From positions 1-61,407 of the forward strand of contig JAGHQL010000155.1 of assembly GCA_020080175.1 (NCBI GenBank): a DNA stretch of 61,407 nucleotides, written 5' to 3'. Position numbers and translations under genes: made by a program. Shown in pieces: positions 34,433 to 44,739 of the stretch. The notes below the pieces were generated by a model. It had not been told where the DNA came from, made no database searches, and saw only the letters and a program-made list of their open reading frames with translations. Origin of the DNA: Glutinoglossum americanum. Its lineage: Eukaryota > Ascomycota > Geoglossomycetes > Geoglossales > Geoglossaceae. Every line of letters begins with the position of its first letter. The stretch's first letter is position 1.

Positions 34433-36477
34433 TCACTTGACACGCGGAGTCTGTGATAGTCGACGCTGGTCCACAGCTATCCTACGGTTCGTGACATCCC
34501 TTCCGAAAAGCCCCAAACACAACGGCAACGGCGCCACGAGAATAGCGATGACGGCCTGGAATACCAACGACCTGCTCACAAAAAGTCAGACCTGACCACT
34601 TCTCCAAGGTGACACTCGAGCATGGATAGGACCGCTTACCTCCGCATATTCTGCGGTGGATTACCGTCCTTCCCGGCCTTCAACGCATCCGAAATCAAAA
34701 TAAAACATCCCCCAAGTAACTGGCCCCCCGTCCAACAAATGGTACTCGTGACCTCCGGGCTGACAGGATGTGTTTGCTCGATCAGCCACTCCAGTACGAT
34801 GGGTACGAGCGAGAAGCTCGCGGCACCCAGTATCGCTGCGATGGCGTAGGGGGTACCGACGGTCTTGGTCCCGGGTGCCCAGATGAAGACTAGGAAGCAG
34901 ATGGCAATTAAGGGGACTTGTGTTTTGATTGCCAGGAGAAATTTCTTGTAGTGGTCTATTATTGGGGAGGTTATTGCGGCGGTGACGAGGCCGGCTACGA
35001 TGAGGATTGCGCCGCAGATGCCAGCTTCGGTTTCGGAGAATTTGTAGGGCTCAAGGATCTATAGTTACAGTTGATTAGGTGGGGTTAGTGTAGGCTTTAG
35101 TTTTAGTGTAGTGTTACCAACCTGATTTAGGAGCGAGGCGAAAGAGTTGAAGAGTCCGACATAGACGGAGAACTACTATATGCATTAGCTAGCCGGGGCA
35201 CTTTAGATGGCTTGCGAGTACTGACCGGAATGAATATGAGCCAAAACTCCACAGATTTGCCTAGCCGCCCCCAAGTCTGTACCAACGGGAGTTTCTCCTC
35301 CTCTGCAGACGGGCATGGCGGCGACGGCGGTTTTGCGGGGATGAAAAAACTAGGGATACTCGCAACGGTTCCCTATTTGCGGCGTTAGTATAACCCCAAG
35401 CTCTACTATAGCAGGCATTCATCGTAGCAAGGGACCACCGACAATTATGGCAACATATAGAACCATATTCGGAATATCGCTCGGGTGGGTTGTGAGAAAA
35501 GGGTTGATAAGTTGTCCGAGCTAATGAGAGGTGAGTGATGCATGATGGTCCATAAGGTGGTAGCACTTACAGCTCCGCCAAGGGGGTTCGAGAGTGATGC
35601 AACAGCGGTAGCTGAGATTCGTCCTCGAGATGTGAACCACAAATCACTAGAACCACAAAAAGAGATCAGCAATCGACCGTCGGTCAATCATTCCCATCCC
35701 GAAGTACACAGGGGCCACACCTATATCTTGTGGGAGCTGAGAGCACAAAAGGCTGCGCCAGCCCGACCAGAATCTGTCCGAACACGACGACGCCAAATCT
35801 ATTCGCCTTCGCTCCGCCATAGCGGATCCAATTCCCCGCCAGCACAAGCAGAGCGGCTATGATGATTGCGGGTTTTGGTCCACCTCTATTGAGAGTCCAG
35901 AGAGCGACTCTAATATGAAAATAGGAGACTTTCGTCAGCGTAACCAGCTCACCCCGACGATCCGCGAGGAGGAGCAGATATACTTACGGACTAACAACGC
36001 AGAAGGAGAACATGAAACCGGTACTAAGCCAATTTATGCTGCTCTCCGTGACGTGGAAATATTTCGCTGAAGACTTCGATAGTGGCGAGAATGAGATCCA
36101 CTACGCGGTTTTCGTCCATTCCAGTTAACATCTCAACCCCCAATCGTTTTAAATATCCCCACAAATCAGAATAAAGGTATCACGCAACTCACATCCCAAC
36201 TGACGACGATATTTAACAGCACCAGTTGCGCGAGTCCAAACCACCTAATCTTATACACCCGATAACGCGGTATCTCCCCCATCGCGACTCCATCCCCCTC
36301 CGCTGCTGGATTCGGCGGCCCTTGTAGATCCAAGGTCGTTAGTTCCTCCGCGACGCCGACAGTTTCCCTCGCCTTCCCCTTTGCGTCACGATTCTGGGGC
36401 GCAATATCGTCCATCTTGGTCCACCCGTCTCGCTCGGGTGTTGCTAGCAAGGCGTCGGCGGAGGAGGTGGGTGTCAT
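34433..36477 (-). CDS. MFS transporter (FLVCR-like fungal subfamily), nine exons
   Basis: Exons 36477-36193, 36100-35988, 35909-35721, 35646-35571, 35520-35443, 35372-35226, 35172-35122, 35058-34640 and 34571-34433 join in phase to 498 residues. The N-terminal 75 residues are hydrophilic. Membrane segments start at [20 protein letters not shown]. Subfamily-like motifs include [87 protein letters not shown] and [19 protein letters not shown]. These fit the group that includes human FLVCR/DIRC2-type carriers. The substrate cannot be told from sequence. About twelve hydrophobic segments are present. The donor of intron 5 (GTCGGT) is weak but the only phase-0 choice. Eight introns in a 2-kb gene makes this the most intron-rich gene here. 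Confidence 0.88.
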
Positions 36478-38135
36478 TGGGGGCGCGCAGGACCATGCCT
36501 CTACTTTTAACCGTTTGCTGCTGCAGCGAAAACTTACGGGCACATGGAGGATTATTTCTTGGGGGAGCCTGCAGCGCGTATCAAAGAGGGAAGGGGCAGT
36601 CGCCGGCGTCCAATCAGACGAGAATATGAGGGAAAAAGCAACTTTGTGCAGAACCACGTTTCTGACTGCATTGTCAACATTGCTTACTTTAAATATACTA
36701 CTCTTTACGTATATATGGGCTCGACCAAGGCGATGCACTATTGAAATCAGGCCTTACCACAACCTCAAAGTATCCTTCCTCCCTTGAACATCCCCCTCTC
36801 GCACATGAAGTTGTAGTTTATCTGCTACTGAATCACGTAAACCTCTCCTTGTGTCTTTAGTTATAGGAGCCCTGCGCTTATAAAAAACTCGCCACTCTCG
36901 CTCTCTATGAGCTATCCAAGCTTTTTTTGTGGCCTTAATTGCCGTTTTTACGTTAAATTGGTGATGCTGTTGGCCATGGTGCTAATACCCGTGCAGCGTA
37001 GACGGATCTCCCATGATACAACGACCTTCAGGCCAAAACGTCTGGCCAGCCCGCGTTGTTCGTGCTCTCAAACCAAGGCGTCGCCTCAAGGCCAAGTACA
37101 GCTCGGCGGCCGTTGTCATTGGAGGTTGCTGTAGGCGAACAATCGTCTTTATGGCCCATAGGACACCTGCTAGCCAAAGGCCTTATTCCCTCGGCTAGTC
37201 GAGTCTATTAGATGTGTCAGCTGCGTGAACTCCTCTCTCAACAAGCATCGAGCCCCTACCCCAGCCAAAATATACTGCTCCCCTGCTCTAGCCCTGGCCT
37301 CTTCGCCGTGGGTATGCCTATGACGCTGGGCCGAATCACCGCCTACATGAAGGGCGGGAAGCGGACGCTTGCCCCTGGGTCTGGCAACCATGGTCTTCGT
37401 TGCGAGTGACATTCTCTCTCATTCTTCAAGGAAGTGGTAAGCAGCCCAACAGCCACTATAACTGATGGTGCAGGCTTCTGACTTCATAGCCGTAGGAGCC
37501 GATGTCATCGCAAGGAGCTCCGCACGCGTAAAAAGCTCTTCAGGAATTGTTGCGAGAAGCTCACTGCGGGAATCAGTCATCGTCTCAGGTATAGTGCAGA
37601 TCGTGTTTTTAGGCTCTTCCATGGTATTCTGGCATCGCCATGCGCACAGCCGGTCTCCCCCCGGATCCCTCATTGAAAGACACGTATTGCCATCCCGTGT
37701 GCACCTGCTCCCTCACCCTCATGCACTTGGTTCTTCGGGTTATCGAGTCTCTTGATGGATCCTCAGGTATTCTCAAGACGAAGGCCTTCCCATACGCGCC
37801 ATGAATCGCTAGATTGTCCATGGCCTAGTGTTCGATGCTTCATGAAAAGGCATACACATACGCCTCATAAAGTAAGCCCGACATAACCTCACCATTCCTA
37901 AATACCGTCTGTCTCCCTTGCTAACCTCTCTCACACGAGGCATGTTTCCTTTGATTAGGTAGAGGAGGACGTGACGAGGAGGTTGTTGTTTAAGGGAGAA
38001 AACTATAGTCGATAACACACCAGGGAAGTGGATATTGTGCCTCGGAAATATACAACCTGAGGAGGAGGGGAAAAAATAAGAGAAGCCAGTGCACATTCTG
38101 GAAAACCTATGGATGGGAGAAAAAAATTGCAAAAT
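36478..38135. other. Gene-poor stretch, possible old coding remnant
   Basis: No intact gene. On the minus strand around 37160-36975, a 61-codon stretch reads as coding-like sequence (including TTAAELYLALRRRLGLRART). Around 37410-37170 and 37820-37610 there are other open minus-strand stretches. They do not join into a gene I recognise. They may be decayed DNA of unknown origin. Confidence 0.35.
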
Positions 38136-38241
38136 GGTAACACCCGGAGATTCGAACTCCGCGCTCCTACCACGCACGCTCTGGTCTGTCCTGAAGTTGG
38201 CGGGAGCTATGCACCAACCCGCTAAGCCATTTAAGTGTTCC
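38136..38241 (-). tRNA. tRNA-like Pol III element, isotype unresolved
   Basis: On the minus strand there is a consensus A box (TGGCTTAGCGG, 38229-38219), a T arm with perfect 5-bp stem and loop TTCGAAT containing the B box (about 38162-38146), and T-run terminators just beyond (38134-38131 and 38126-38121). The outer ends GGAACAC and GTGTTAC pair in six of seven positions. The middle does not fold as a normal tRNA: about five extra bases lie between the acceptor strand and the D arm, and no anticodon loop with U33 is obvious. GCTCC and GGAGC could form a stem enclosing 35 bases, which would imply an intron. It is either an intron-containing tRNA gene with an odd D arm, or a decayed tRNA or tRNA-derived sequence. 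Confidence 0.4.
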
Positions 38242-38918
38242 TTGGTAAACGTGTACCAAACACGAACTATGAAGGACACTGTTTGTTTGGTTTGTCTAGC
38301 CGGCTGAGTAGGGGTTGGTGATGTTATGTAAGCGGGCGTGGATCCCCTCTAGCCTCCACGGGGAAACTAAAACAAACTAGGCATCTACGATCGCGATACG
38401 TAGACAATATGAGATAGGCATATGAACTTCCTCTCCTCCGAGATGATGGTAGAGCCGGGCACTTAAGCATCGTTACGCGTATTCAACATTCCAATTTTTC
38501 ATACAAACTTCTCATGTTTAATTTTTAAGCAGGCCATATTCTCTTCACCGCATGCATGACTAGAAACCGCTCCTTGAGAGAACCCCATCAAGAAGAAATG
38601 CCCGCTTAAAAGGGTAAGAAAACCGGTATTCCAAAATACTGTACTGCGATACTAGACGGCATATCATGGTGGAGTTGGGTTTGAAAATAAAATGATGCTT
38701 CATCGGTGGAACCAACTGATGCAGCCTAAATGATAAGGGTGATGTTTCAATGCATCCAAAACCCGAAGATAAGCAAAATGAAACGAATGGGTAAGTGATA
38801 TTCCTCCAGGCAGTGGACAGCCGTTGCAGATAACACCGGATCCTGGACGCCTCGAGAGTGATATGGAAGTGAAAGAAAGAGGCACCGCTCCCATCCAGAC
38901 AAAGCCGGGAATAAGGCC
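38242..38918. other. Intergenic, 3' side of the Uds1-type gene
   Basis: No supported gene. A 120-codon minus-strand frame (38922-38560) is the read-on beyond the Uds1-type stop region in another frame and lacks motifs. Confidence 0.5.
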
Positions 38919-41894
38919 TCATGATGAAGGTACCATACTATTGCTCAAACCGGACTTGACAGGCATCTGTTGCTTCTTGAGATCGCGTATGATCATCTCC
39001 AGTTTCCGTCTTTCTTCTTGTTCAGCCTGCGTGCACACAGCCGTTAGAAAAACGCCATCTTGAAGACCTAGTGACTGGTAAGAATAACTCACTTTCAGCG
39101 ATTTCGCATTCTCTGCTCGCGTATCCCTCATCATCTTCTTGAACTCGTTTTTTAATAATATCGTGCCCGTGCTCTCCCCGCCCGGGGCCCCTGGAATAAC
39201 TGGATTCTTCATGCCTAACCCACGAACCTTCTCATCGCTTAGTTGATTTTCCAAAGACTCGATCCTGTCCCTAAGCGAGTCTATCAGGCTCTCCAGCTGC
39301 TCCCTCTCTTTTTCGGCTTCAATGCTTTGCTTCGTCATGGTCTCATATTCGGCAATGGTCTCTGAGAGTTCTCGCTGGAGGGTCTGCACACGTACGTTTA
39401 GCCCAGCGCTACCTCCATCGGCCGAGTCCATCTCGGCTTTCAGCTTTTCAATATCTTCGAGTAGTAAAGCATTGCGGTTCGCCATGTCTTCAAGCTCTCT
39501 CTGAATAGCCGGGTTCGCTGCGACTTCCGCTGCGCGCTGTGCTCTTGTGCCGTACGCGCCATCGAGTTCTGCGCGACTAACGGTGAGCTCAGTCTGCAAC
39601 CTCACCATCTCTCCCTCGAGTCGTCTCGCCTCACTCTCCGCTGCATCAGCTAGCTTAGTTTTCTCCTCAATCTGTGCTTGGAGCGATGCTTGTTTGGACT
39701 CAAAGTCGCTCTTTGCGTTCACAGCCAGAGCTAGCTCTTCCTCAAGCTCTCTGATCCTCACTTCGCCGTCCTCGGCTTTGCCCTGAAGCTCGGCTCTTGT
39801 TATCCTCAGATCGTCGGTAATTTCCTCTAGTTCCTCCTCCAGATGGACAATCTCTTCTTGCCTCTGTTTCAACTCCAATTGCATATTCTCTTCTACTTCC
39901 CTCCTTGCTTCCTTCTCTGCTTTTAGCGCTGCAGACTCTTCGTTACTCCTTTGCTGTTCCCGGTGGGTGGACTCCCGCCTAGCGTTATCTAAGCGTTCCA
40001 TCACAACTGTCAGTTGCTCTTGGGCACTCGATGCCTCTAGCTCCGCTTCTCTAAGCATCTTCTTTGTGAGGTCGAGCTCCTCCGTAAGCTGCTCGAGACG
40101 ACTTCTGCCCTCTGAGATCTCCGCGTCTTTTGCGGCATCAGATTTACCATTGAGTTCCCGTTGCTGCTTAACTTGTCTGTGCAATATATTCTTCTGCTCT
40201 TTCAAGTTGGTAGCCCGGGAGTACAGCCACTGAACCTTAGCCGAGAAAGCTTGAAGAGAGAATTCTTCGTTCTGAATGAAGTCTTCATCAGGCGAGAAAT
40301 CAGCAGCATCGTCTTCGAAGTCTGAGTTCTCAGCGCGTTCCTGACGTCTCCTCTGCTTCCTTTGCCTCGCTTCATCTTCTCCGGACAATATTATCTCCCA
40401 TAAACCAGTAAGTACCGTATCATATTGCTCCACCTTTTCTTGGTGTCCAGTGCTTTTTGCTACAGAATTCCGTGTAGAGCTTTGTAGCTGCCGTTCGACT
40501 ATTGCGAGTCCATTCTCTAAATAATCGATTTGTCCTTGAAGGTTTGCGCCGGTTGGTTGTGGTTGTGGCGGTGGTTCCAGAGTCTGTTTCGGGTCTGCAA
40601 CGATGACCATGTTACAGAGCTGGATGTTGAGCTCCTCAAGTCTCTCTTCCATGGCGTAGTCTTGATCCTGGACACGTTTCCCCGCAGATCCTGGCTGTGA
40701 CATGGCTCCAAGGCCCCGCTCGAGGTAATTAAGTTGTGCTTCGACACCAGCCCCGGGCCATGGCAATCCGCCATTGGGCTGATACCGGGGCGCCCGCTCG
40801 TAGGTCTTATTTTCCGGATTCGCTTGAACAATCAACTCCCTGAGTTGGTCGTTCAGGTCTTCGAGTCTTCGCTCAGTAACGATAACAACCTGGGAATGCT
40901 GACCGCCGTCTGAATTTTGAGAGGCGGGCCTTCCAGGGGACCTCGACTGAGTTCTCACGTTCCCCCCTCCATTAGCCCTCCTGTCATATCCAGTTTCGAC
41001 CTCATCCAATGTGTCCGGCGTTCGGTACAGGCTCCTATCATCAAACTCGCCGTCTTCCTCTAGTGGAGGACTGAGCGTCCTCCCGTTCGGATATGTGTAC
41101 ATACTCTCTGGGCTGCCGGGGGGCAGCATGTGGTGTTGCGGTATCGCCCCTGCTGGATGCTTTTTACCGTTACCGTGGTGGGTCATCTGCAAAATCCCTG
41201 ATGTGTGCTGCAGCAGTCGTTTCTGTATCTCCGTAGCACGGCTAGTGAGTCGCCAGAGTTCTTGCGCCAGTTCTTCGCATTTACGGTTACTAGCTGCAAG
41301 TTCATCATCCGTCTTGTTGACAAGTTCGCTTCCACCCACCCTACCCCCCAGGAAACTCCGTCTATGCCTATGTGCCCCGCTTTCCGATCCCTCACCGCGT
41401 CCCCCCTTCTTCGAATACAACCTGCTGAGAGAAAGCGCAGCATCACGGACCTTGGACTCGAGCGCAAGTTTGCGCTTTGAAGCTTCGATACGGTTAGACA
41501 GAAGGGTGTATTCTTTCTTCATTTCATCCACTTCTTCGAAGGAAAGGACCTCGTAGTCTTGGCTGTCAACGATGGCTGTCTCGACGAGAAGGTGCATGGC
41601 CATGGGATCATTGACATTTAGCAGTACGGAGCTTCGCGGACGAATTGCGTTTAACTACGAACAAAGGTCAGTAAGTGCTAGAGGTTCTTGAGGGTTCCTC
41701 GTAAGGCGGAATGCACTGACGGGGTTATATCGTGGGCGCTCCTCATTCGGACTATTCAAGGACCCAGCGTAGCCATCGATTAGGGCCCTTGGTGATGGTG
41801 CTGGTGGTTCGAACGTAGAACCATTCCGAGCGCCTCCTGAGAGCAACTGAGGGTTGGGCGAATTCACAGGCTTCCTATACCCTAATCCGTTCAT
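38919..41894 (-). CDS. Uds1-type (up-regulated during septation) coiled-coil protein
   Basis: Exons 41894-41721, 41654-39093 and 39026-38919 give 947 residues. After a disordered N terminus, residues about 80-195 match the Uds1 domain (MHLLVETAIVDSQDYEVLSF, EEVDEMKKEYTLLSNRIEAS, KRKLALESKVRDAALSLSRL), named after a fission yeast gene induced at septation. A Pro/Gly-rich middle holds three related segments ending in LEDLNDQL/LEELNIQL and YLERGL/YLENGL. From about 470 to 925 the protein is an almost unbroken coiled coil (ERAENSDFEDDAADF, then heptads to SLENQLSDEKVRGLG). It ends SNSMVPSS. Intron 2 is 66 bases, in frame and stop-free, so retention would add 22 residues. A structural role at the septum is the family-based guess. 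Confidence 0.87.
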
Positions 41895-42761
41895 TTTGTC
41901 CAAGCCTGCCCCCGCCGGGGAAAATACGAATTGTCACAGAATGCCAATATCTCGAACGGTTCGCAGATGGAGAAAAGGCAAAGGTCAACAGCCCCTTAAG
42001 GAGTCTCGTGAGAAGCTGCACCCAAGGATCGCGTGATCCACAATTGTAAGAACCTTGGGTTAACCGTTCATGCGAATAAAAACCCCAGCCCTAGTTCGGT
42101 TGCAGAGCTGGAGGTCCCTGGCTCGTGTTCGGTAAAATGTTACACAAGCAAAAGTTTTGGTCGCGGCGCGACAGCTCTAGGAATGCTTAATGCAGGAGAG
42201 ATTTCCGGTGTTTCTAGGCTTCTCATGTAGAGATTGAGAGATGGTGTGTTGAAGAAGTGGAGAAGTAGAGAAGACGGGTCGGAAAGCTTCAATCTTACGT
42301 GAGTCTTCTAGTAGGCAGAGGGCAGGCTGTGAGTCGGGGGTGGGTTGGGGTGCAGGCTGCGCTTGACAGCTGAGGCTGACGCTAAGCAGCAAAGCCACAC
42401 TCCCCGATCCCAAAATAGGTTGCATGACAACCTCTTGGACATGAGATGCAAATTGACCTCCTTCCACTTAAGATCCGGGGGTGAAAATCTCTGTTCTGAT
42501 AGGGAGCAAATACGACACGGTCCGCATTGCTCGTTTGTGCCGCTCTCCCTCTTTTCCGGGCCACGTCAGATCGAGGAGGCGCTCTCGTCTCCCGAAGTAG
42601 ACAGGACGATGGCTACTCTTGCATACTAGTACACAAACAATCCGGCAGCCTCGTAAAACATGGACAACACGTCCCATATTGTTAAAGTAGGTCATTGGGT
42701 CGGTCGGCTTGCTCTTTGTTACTCTTCATTATTCAATATTTGTTGAATTACTCTCTCGCAT
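41895..42761. other. Divergent promoter region, Uds1-type gene and Cys-tail gene
   Basis: 867 bases between two divergent starts. It contains a possible two-exon small secreted protein on the minus strand (42425-42140), too weak to list as a gene. See findings. Confidence 0.45.
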
Positions 42762-44171
42762 ATGTCGAGCTCTTCAAACCTCAGTCAGAGGGTACCGCTT
42801 TCGAACAACACAAATTCTCTCGTTCCTTCCAGGAGTCCGTCACCGCAGGATGTTCGGAGCAAACCTATCGCTATCCGTAGGAGAGTCTCGTTTAGAAATT
42901 TGCATCCACGCGTGGACTCTTCGGAGGATTCACCTAGCATTCACGCTTCCATTTTTGATGCTCCTTACTGCTCATCCAGCGAAGGAGATAGCGGAGAGAA
43001 ATATAACGCTAAAACTTCTCAAATTAGAGTTGCCCTAGGCCTAGCTTATGGAGAGGAGGCATGCCCAAGAGCTGGTGAGGCCTCAGGGGCAAACACTCCT
43101 GGCAATAATCTTGGGCCGCGAGATCGATGGACAAGGCTTGGAGGGACAACTCTAGAGACTATAAGAGAACGGAAAAGCGTTAATACAATTCGGAGCTCGG
43201 CATCCCTTCCAAGAGCACACTCTTTGGATGATGCTATGCCTTCGAATCTCCAGTCTCCGATAGCTGATGTACCACCTATCGCTCAGGCAAGACGCAAACT
43301 TTCTTTCAGCTTCGATGATGTTATTCGCTTAGATTCTGTCAAGATGAATTCAAACAGCAGTGCTGCGGATGGGATACTACTGCCCCCTAGGGCATATTAT
43401 GATTATGCAAGCCCCAAGATGCCAACCCGCAACCCCCCAGAGCGTATTCCAACACCACCCGGCTTGCCCTCATGGTCAGCGTCTGGTCGGCTAATAGCTC
43501 CAAGTCCGGATACAGATACCGCGAGCACTGCCAGGCCGCCTAGGAGGCGAGGGTTTTTCCTCCGTTCATCACCTCAAAGAGCACCACTACCTTTAGGACT
43601 AGCTATCTCTGATACGCCTGATGGTCTTCAAGTCACAAACCAACGGCAATTCGCTACAGCTCCTAGTGGACGTTCACGCTTCAGACCCCCACCAAGCGGT
43701 TATAGGAGCTATGGTGCTCTAGATATGCATCCCTTCCATCAAGCTCCCATAGCGAAGCCATGGGAACCCACCACTAGGTCCATCAACAGCCGGAGCGCCT
43801 CTTCGCGCCATCGCGGCACATCGGCAAACAGCGCCATGAACATGCAATATATGCGGCCGCCTATCCAGAGTTCAGCGAATTACGTCATTGGAACCACTCC
43901 ACCTGCATCGGTACGACCGGCTCCATGTCCACACATGAAAAGTAACCCATACTGCGGCCCTAACAGCCAACCCTGCGCCAACGCAAACCTATACCAGCAT
44001 CCCCAGCCCCCCACCAATAGTTGCTGGCGCTGCCATCTCACCCGCTGGGCAGAGCAGCTCTCAACATGCTGCTGCGGTGACGTCGGCGACTACCACGAGG
44101 GGACGGGTTACCAGCATTTCTCCACTCCACCGCTACCAGCTCAACCACGGTATAACATCGCGGGGATTTGA
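42762..44171 (+). CDS. Uncharacterised Ser/Pro-rich protein with Cys-rich tail
   Basis: Single exon, 469 residues. Most of the protein is disordered and rich in Ser, Pro and Arg, with SRSPSPQD near the start, a basic patch IAIRRRVSFRN (about 37-47), RRKLSFSFDDVIRL (about 177-190) and the motif RIPTPPGLPSWSASGRLIAP (about 227-246). The last 75 residues are Cys-rich: CPHMKSNPYCG, PCANANLYQH, CWRCHLTRWAEQLSTCCCG. The CWRC pair with a following CCCG could bind metal or be lipid-modified; both are inference. I recall fungal proteins sharing the TPPGLPS-type motif but know no function. RRxSF sites fit basophilic-kinase targets (for example PKA-type). It diverges from the Uds1-type gene. Confidence 0.75.
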   Translation: MSSSSNLSQRVPLSNNTNSLVPSRSPSPQDVRSKPIAIRRRVSFRNLHPRVDSSEDSPSIHASIFDAPYCSSSEGDSGEKYNAKTSQIRVALGLAYGEEACPRAGEASGANTPGNNLGPRDRWTRLGGTTLETIRERKSVNTIRSSASLPRAHSLDDAMPSNLQSPIADVPPIAQARRKLSFSFDDVIRLDSVKMNSNSSAADGILLPPRAYYDYASPKMPTRNPPERIPTPPGLPSWSASGRLIAPSPDTDTASTARPPRRRGFFLRSSPQRAPLPLGLAISDTPDGLQVTNQRQFATAPSGRSRFRPPPSGYRSYGALDMHPFHQAPIAKPWEPTTRSINSRSASSRHRGTSANSAMNMQYMRPPIQSSANYVIGTTPPASVRPAPCPHMKSNPYCGPNSQPCANANLYQHPQPPTNSCWRCHLTRWAEQLSTCCCGDVGDYHEGTGYQHFSTPPLPAQPRYNIAGI

Positions 44172-44739
44172 ATTGAACGGAGGATCATGGGGATTCTTTT
44201 TTTTCCTGTTGATTTGTTTTGCATCCTCTGTTGGAGGTGCAAAAATTCGGAGGAGTTGCGTTCACTCCTTCTATTTTCAAGGGCTAGGGGTAGGAGGCCT
44301 TTGGTTGGCTATACCGCAGATGAATGAAAAGGAGTTTTTGGTTTTGATACATTGTTTCGATCCGCTCCTCCTATTACTTGGGCGGTTTTCCCTCTCACTC
44401 CTAGGGCAAGTAGCCTAGTTTTCCATAGCCCGCAACCTTCTAATCCCCCTAGGGGCGTGGCGTCCTCGTTATTATTAGACCCTCTTTTCTAACCGAGGAC
44501 CAATGCAATTGCAAGGAACAGACACACTATTTTGTCGAGGCCAGAGGCTCCCTTTCATGACCACACATGCTCTCTCGTGAGACCCCGGGGGTGATAACAT
44601 TCTAGTCTATCCTAGACCCAACTCCCGACTTTGTTTTACATTCTGGAAATCTTGGAAGAACGCCCCGTCCCGGCCGTACGATGGATATATAAAAAATTTC
44701 TGAAAATTCAAACCCAACCAAGCGTTAGCAGGTCACGAA
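44172..44739. other. Intergenic, convergent 3' ends
   Basis: About 0.57 kb between the stop of the Cys-tail gene and the stop of tfb1. No frame of interest; T-rich tracts near 44196-44206. Confidence 0.55.
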
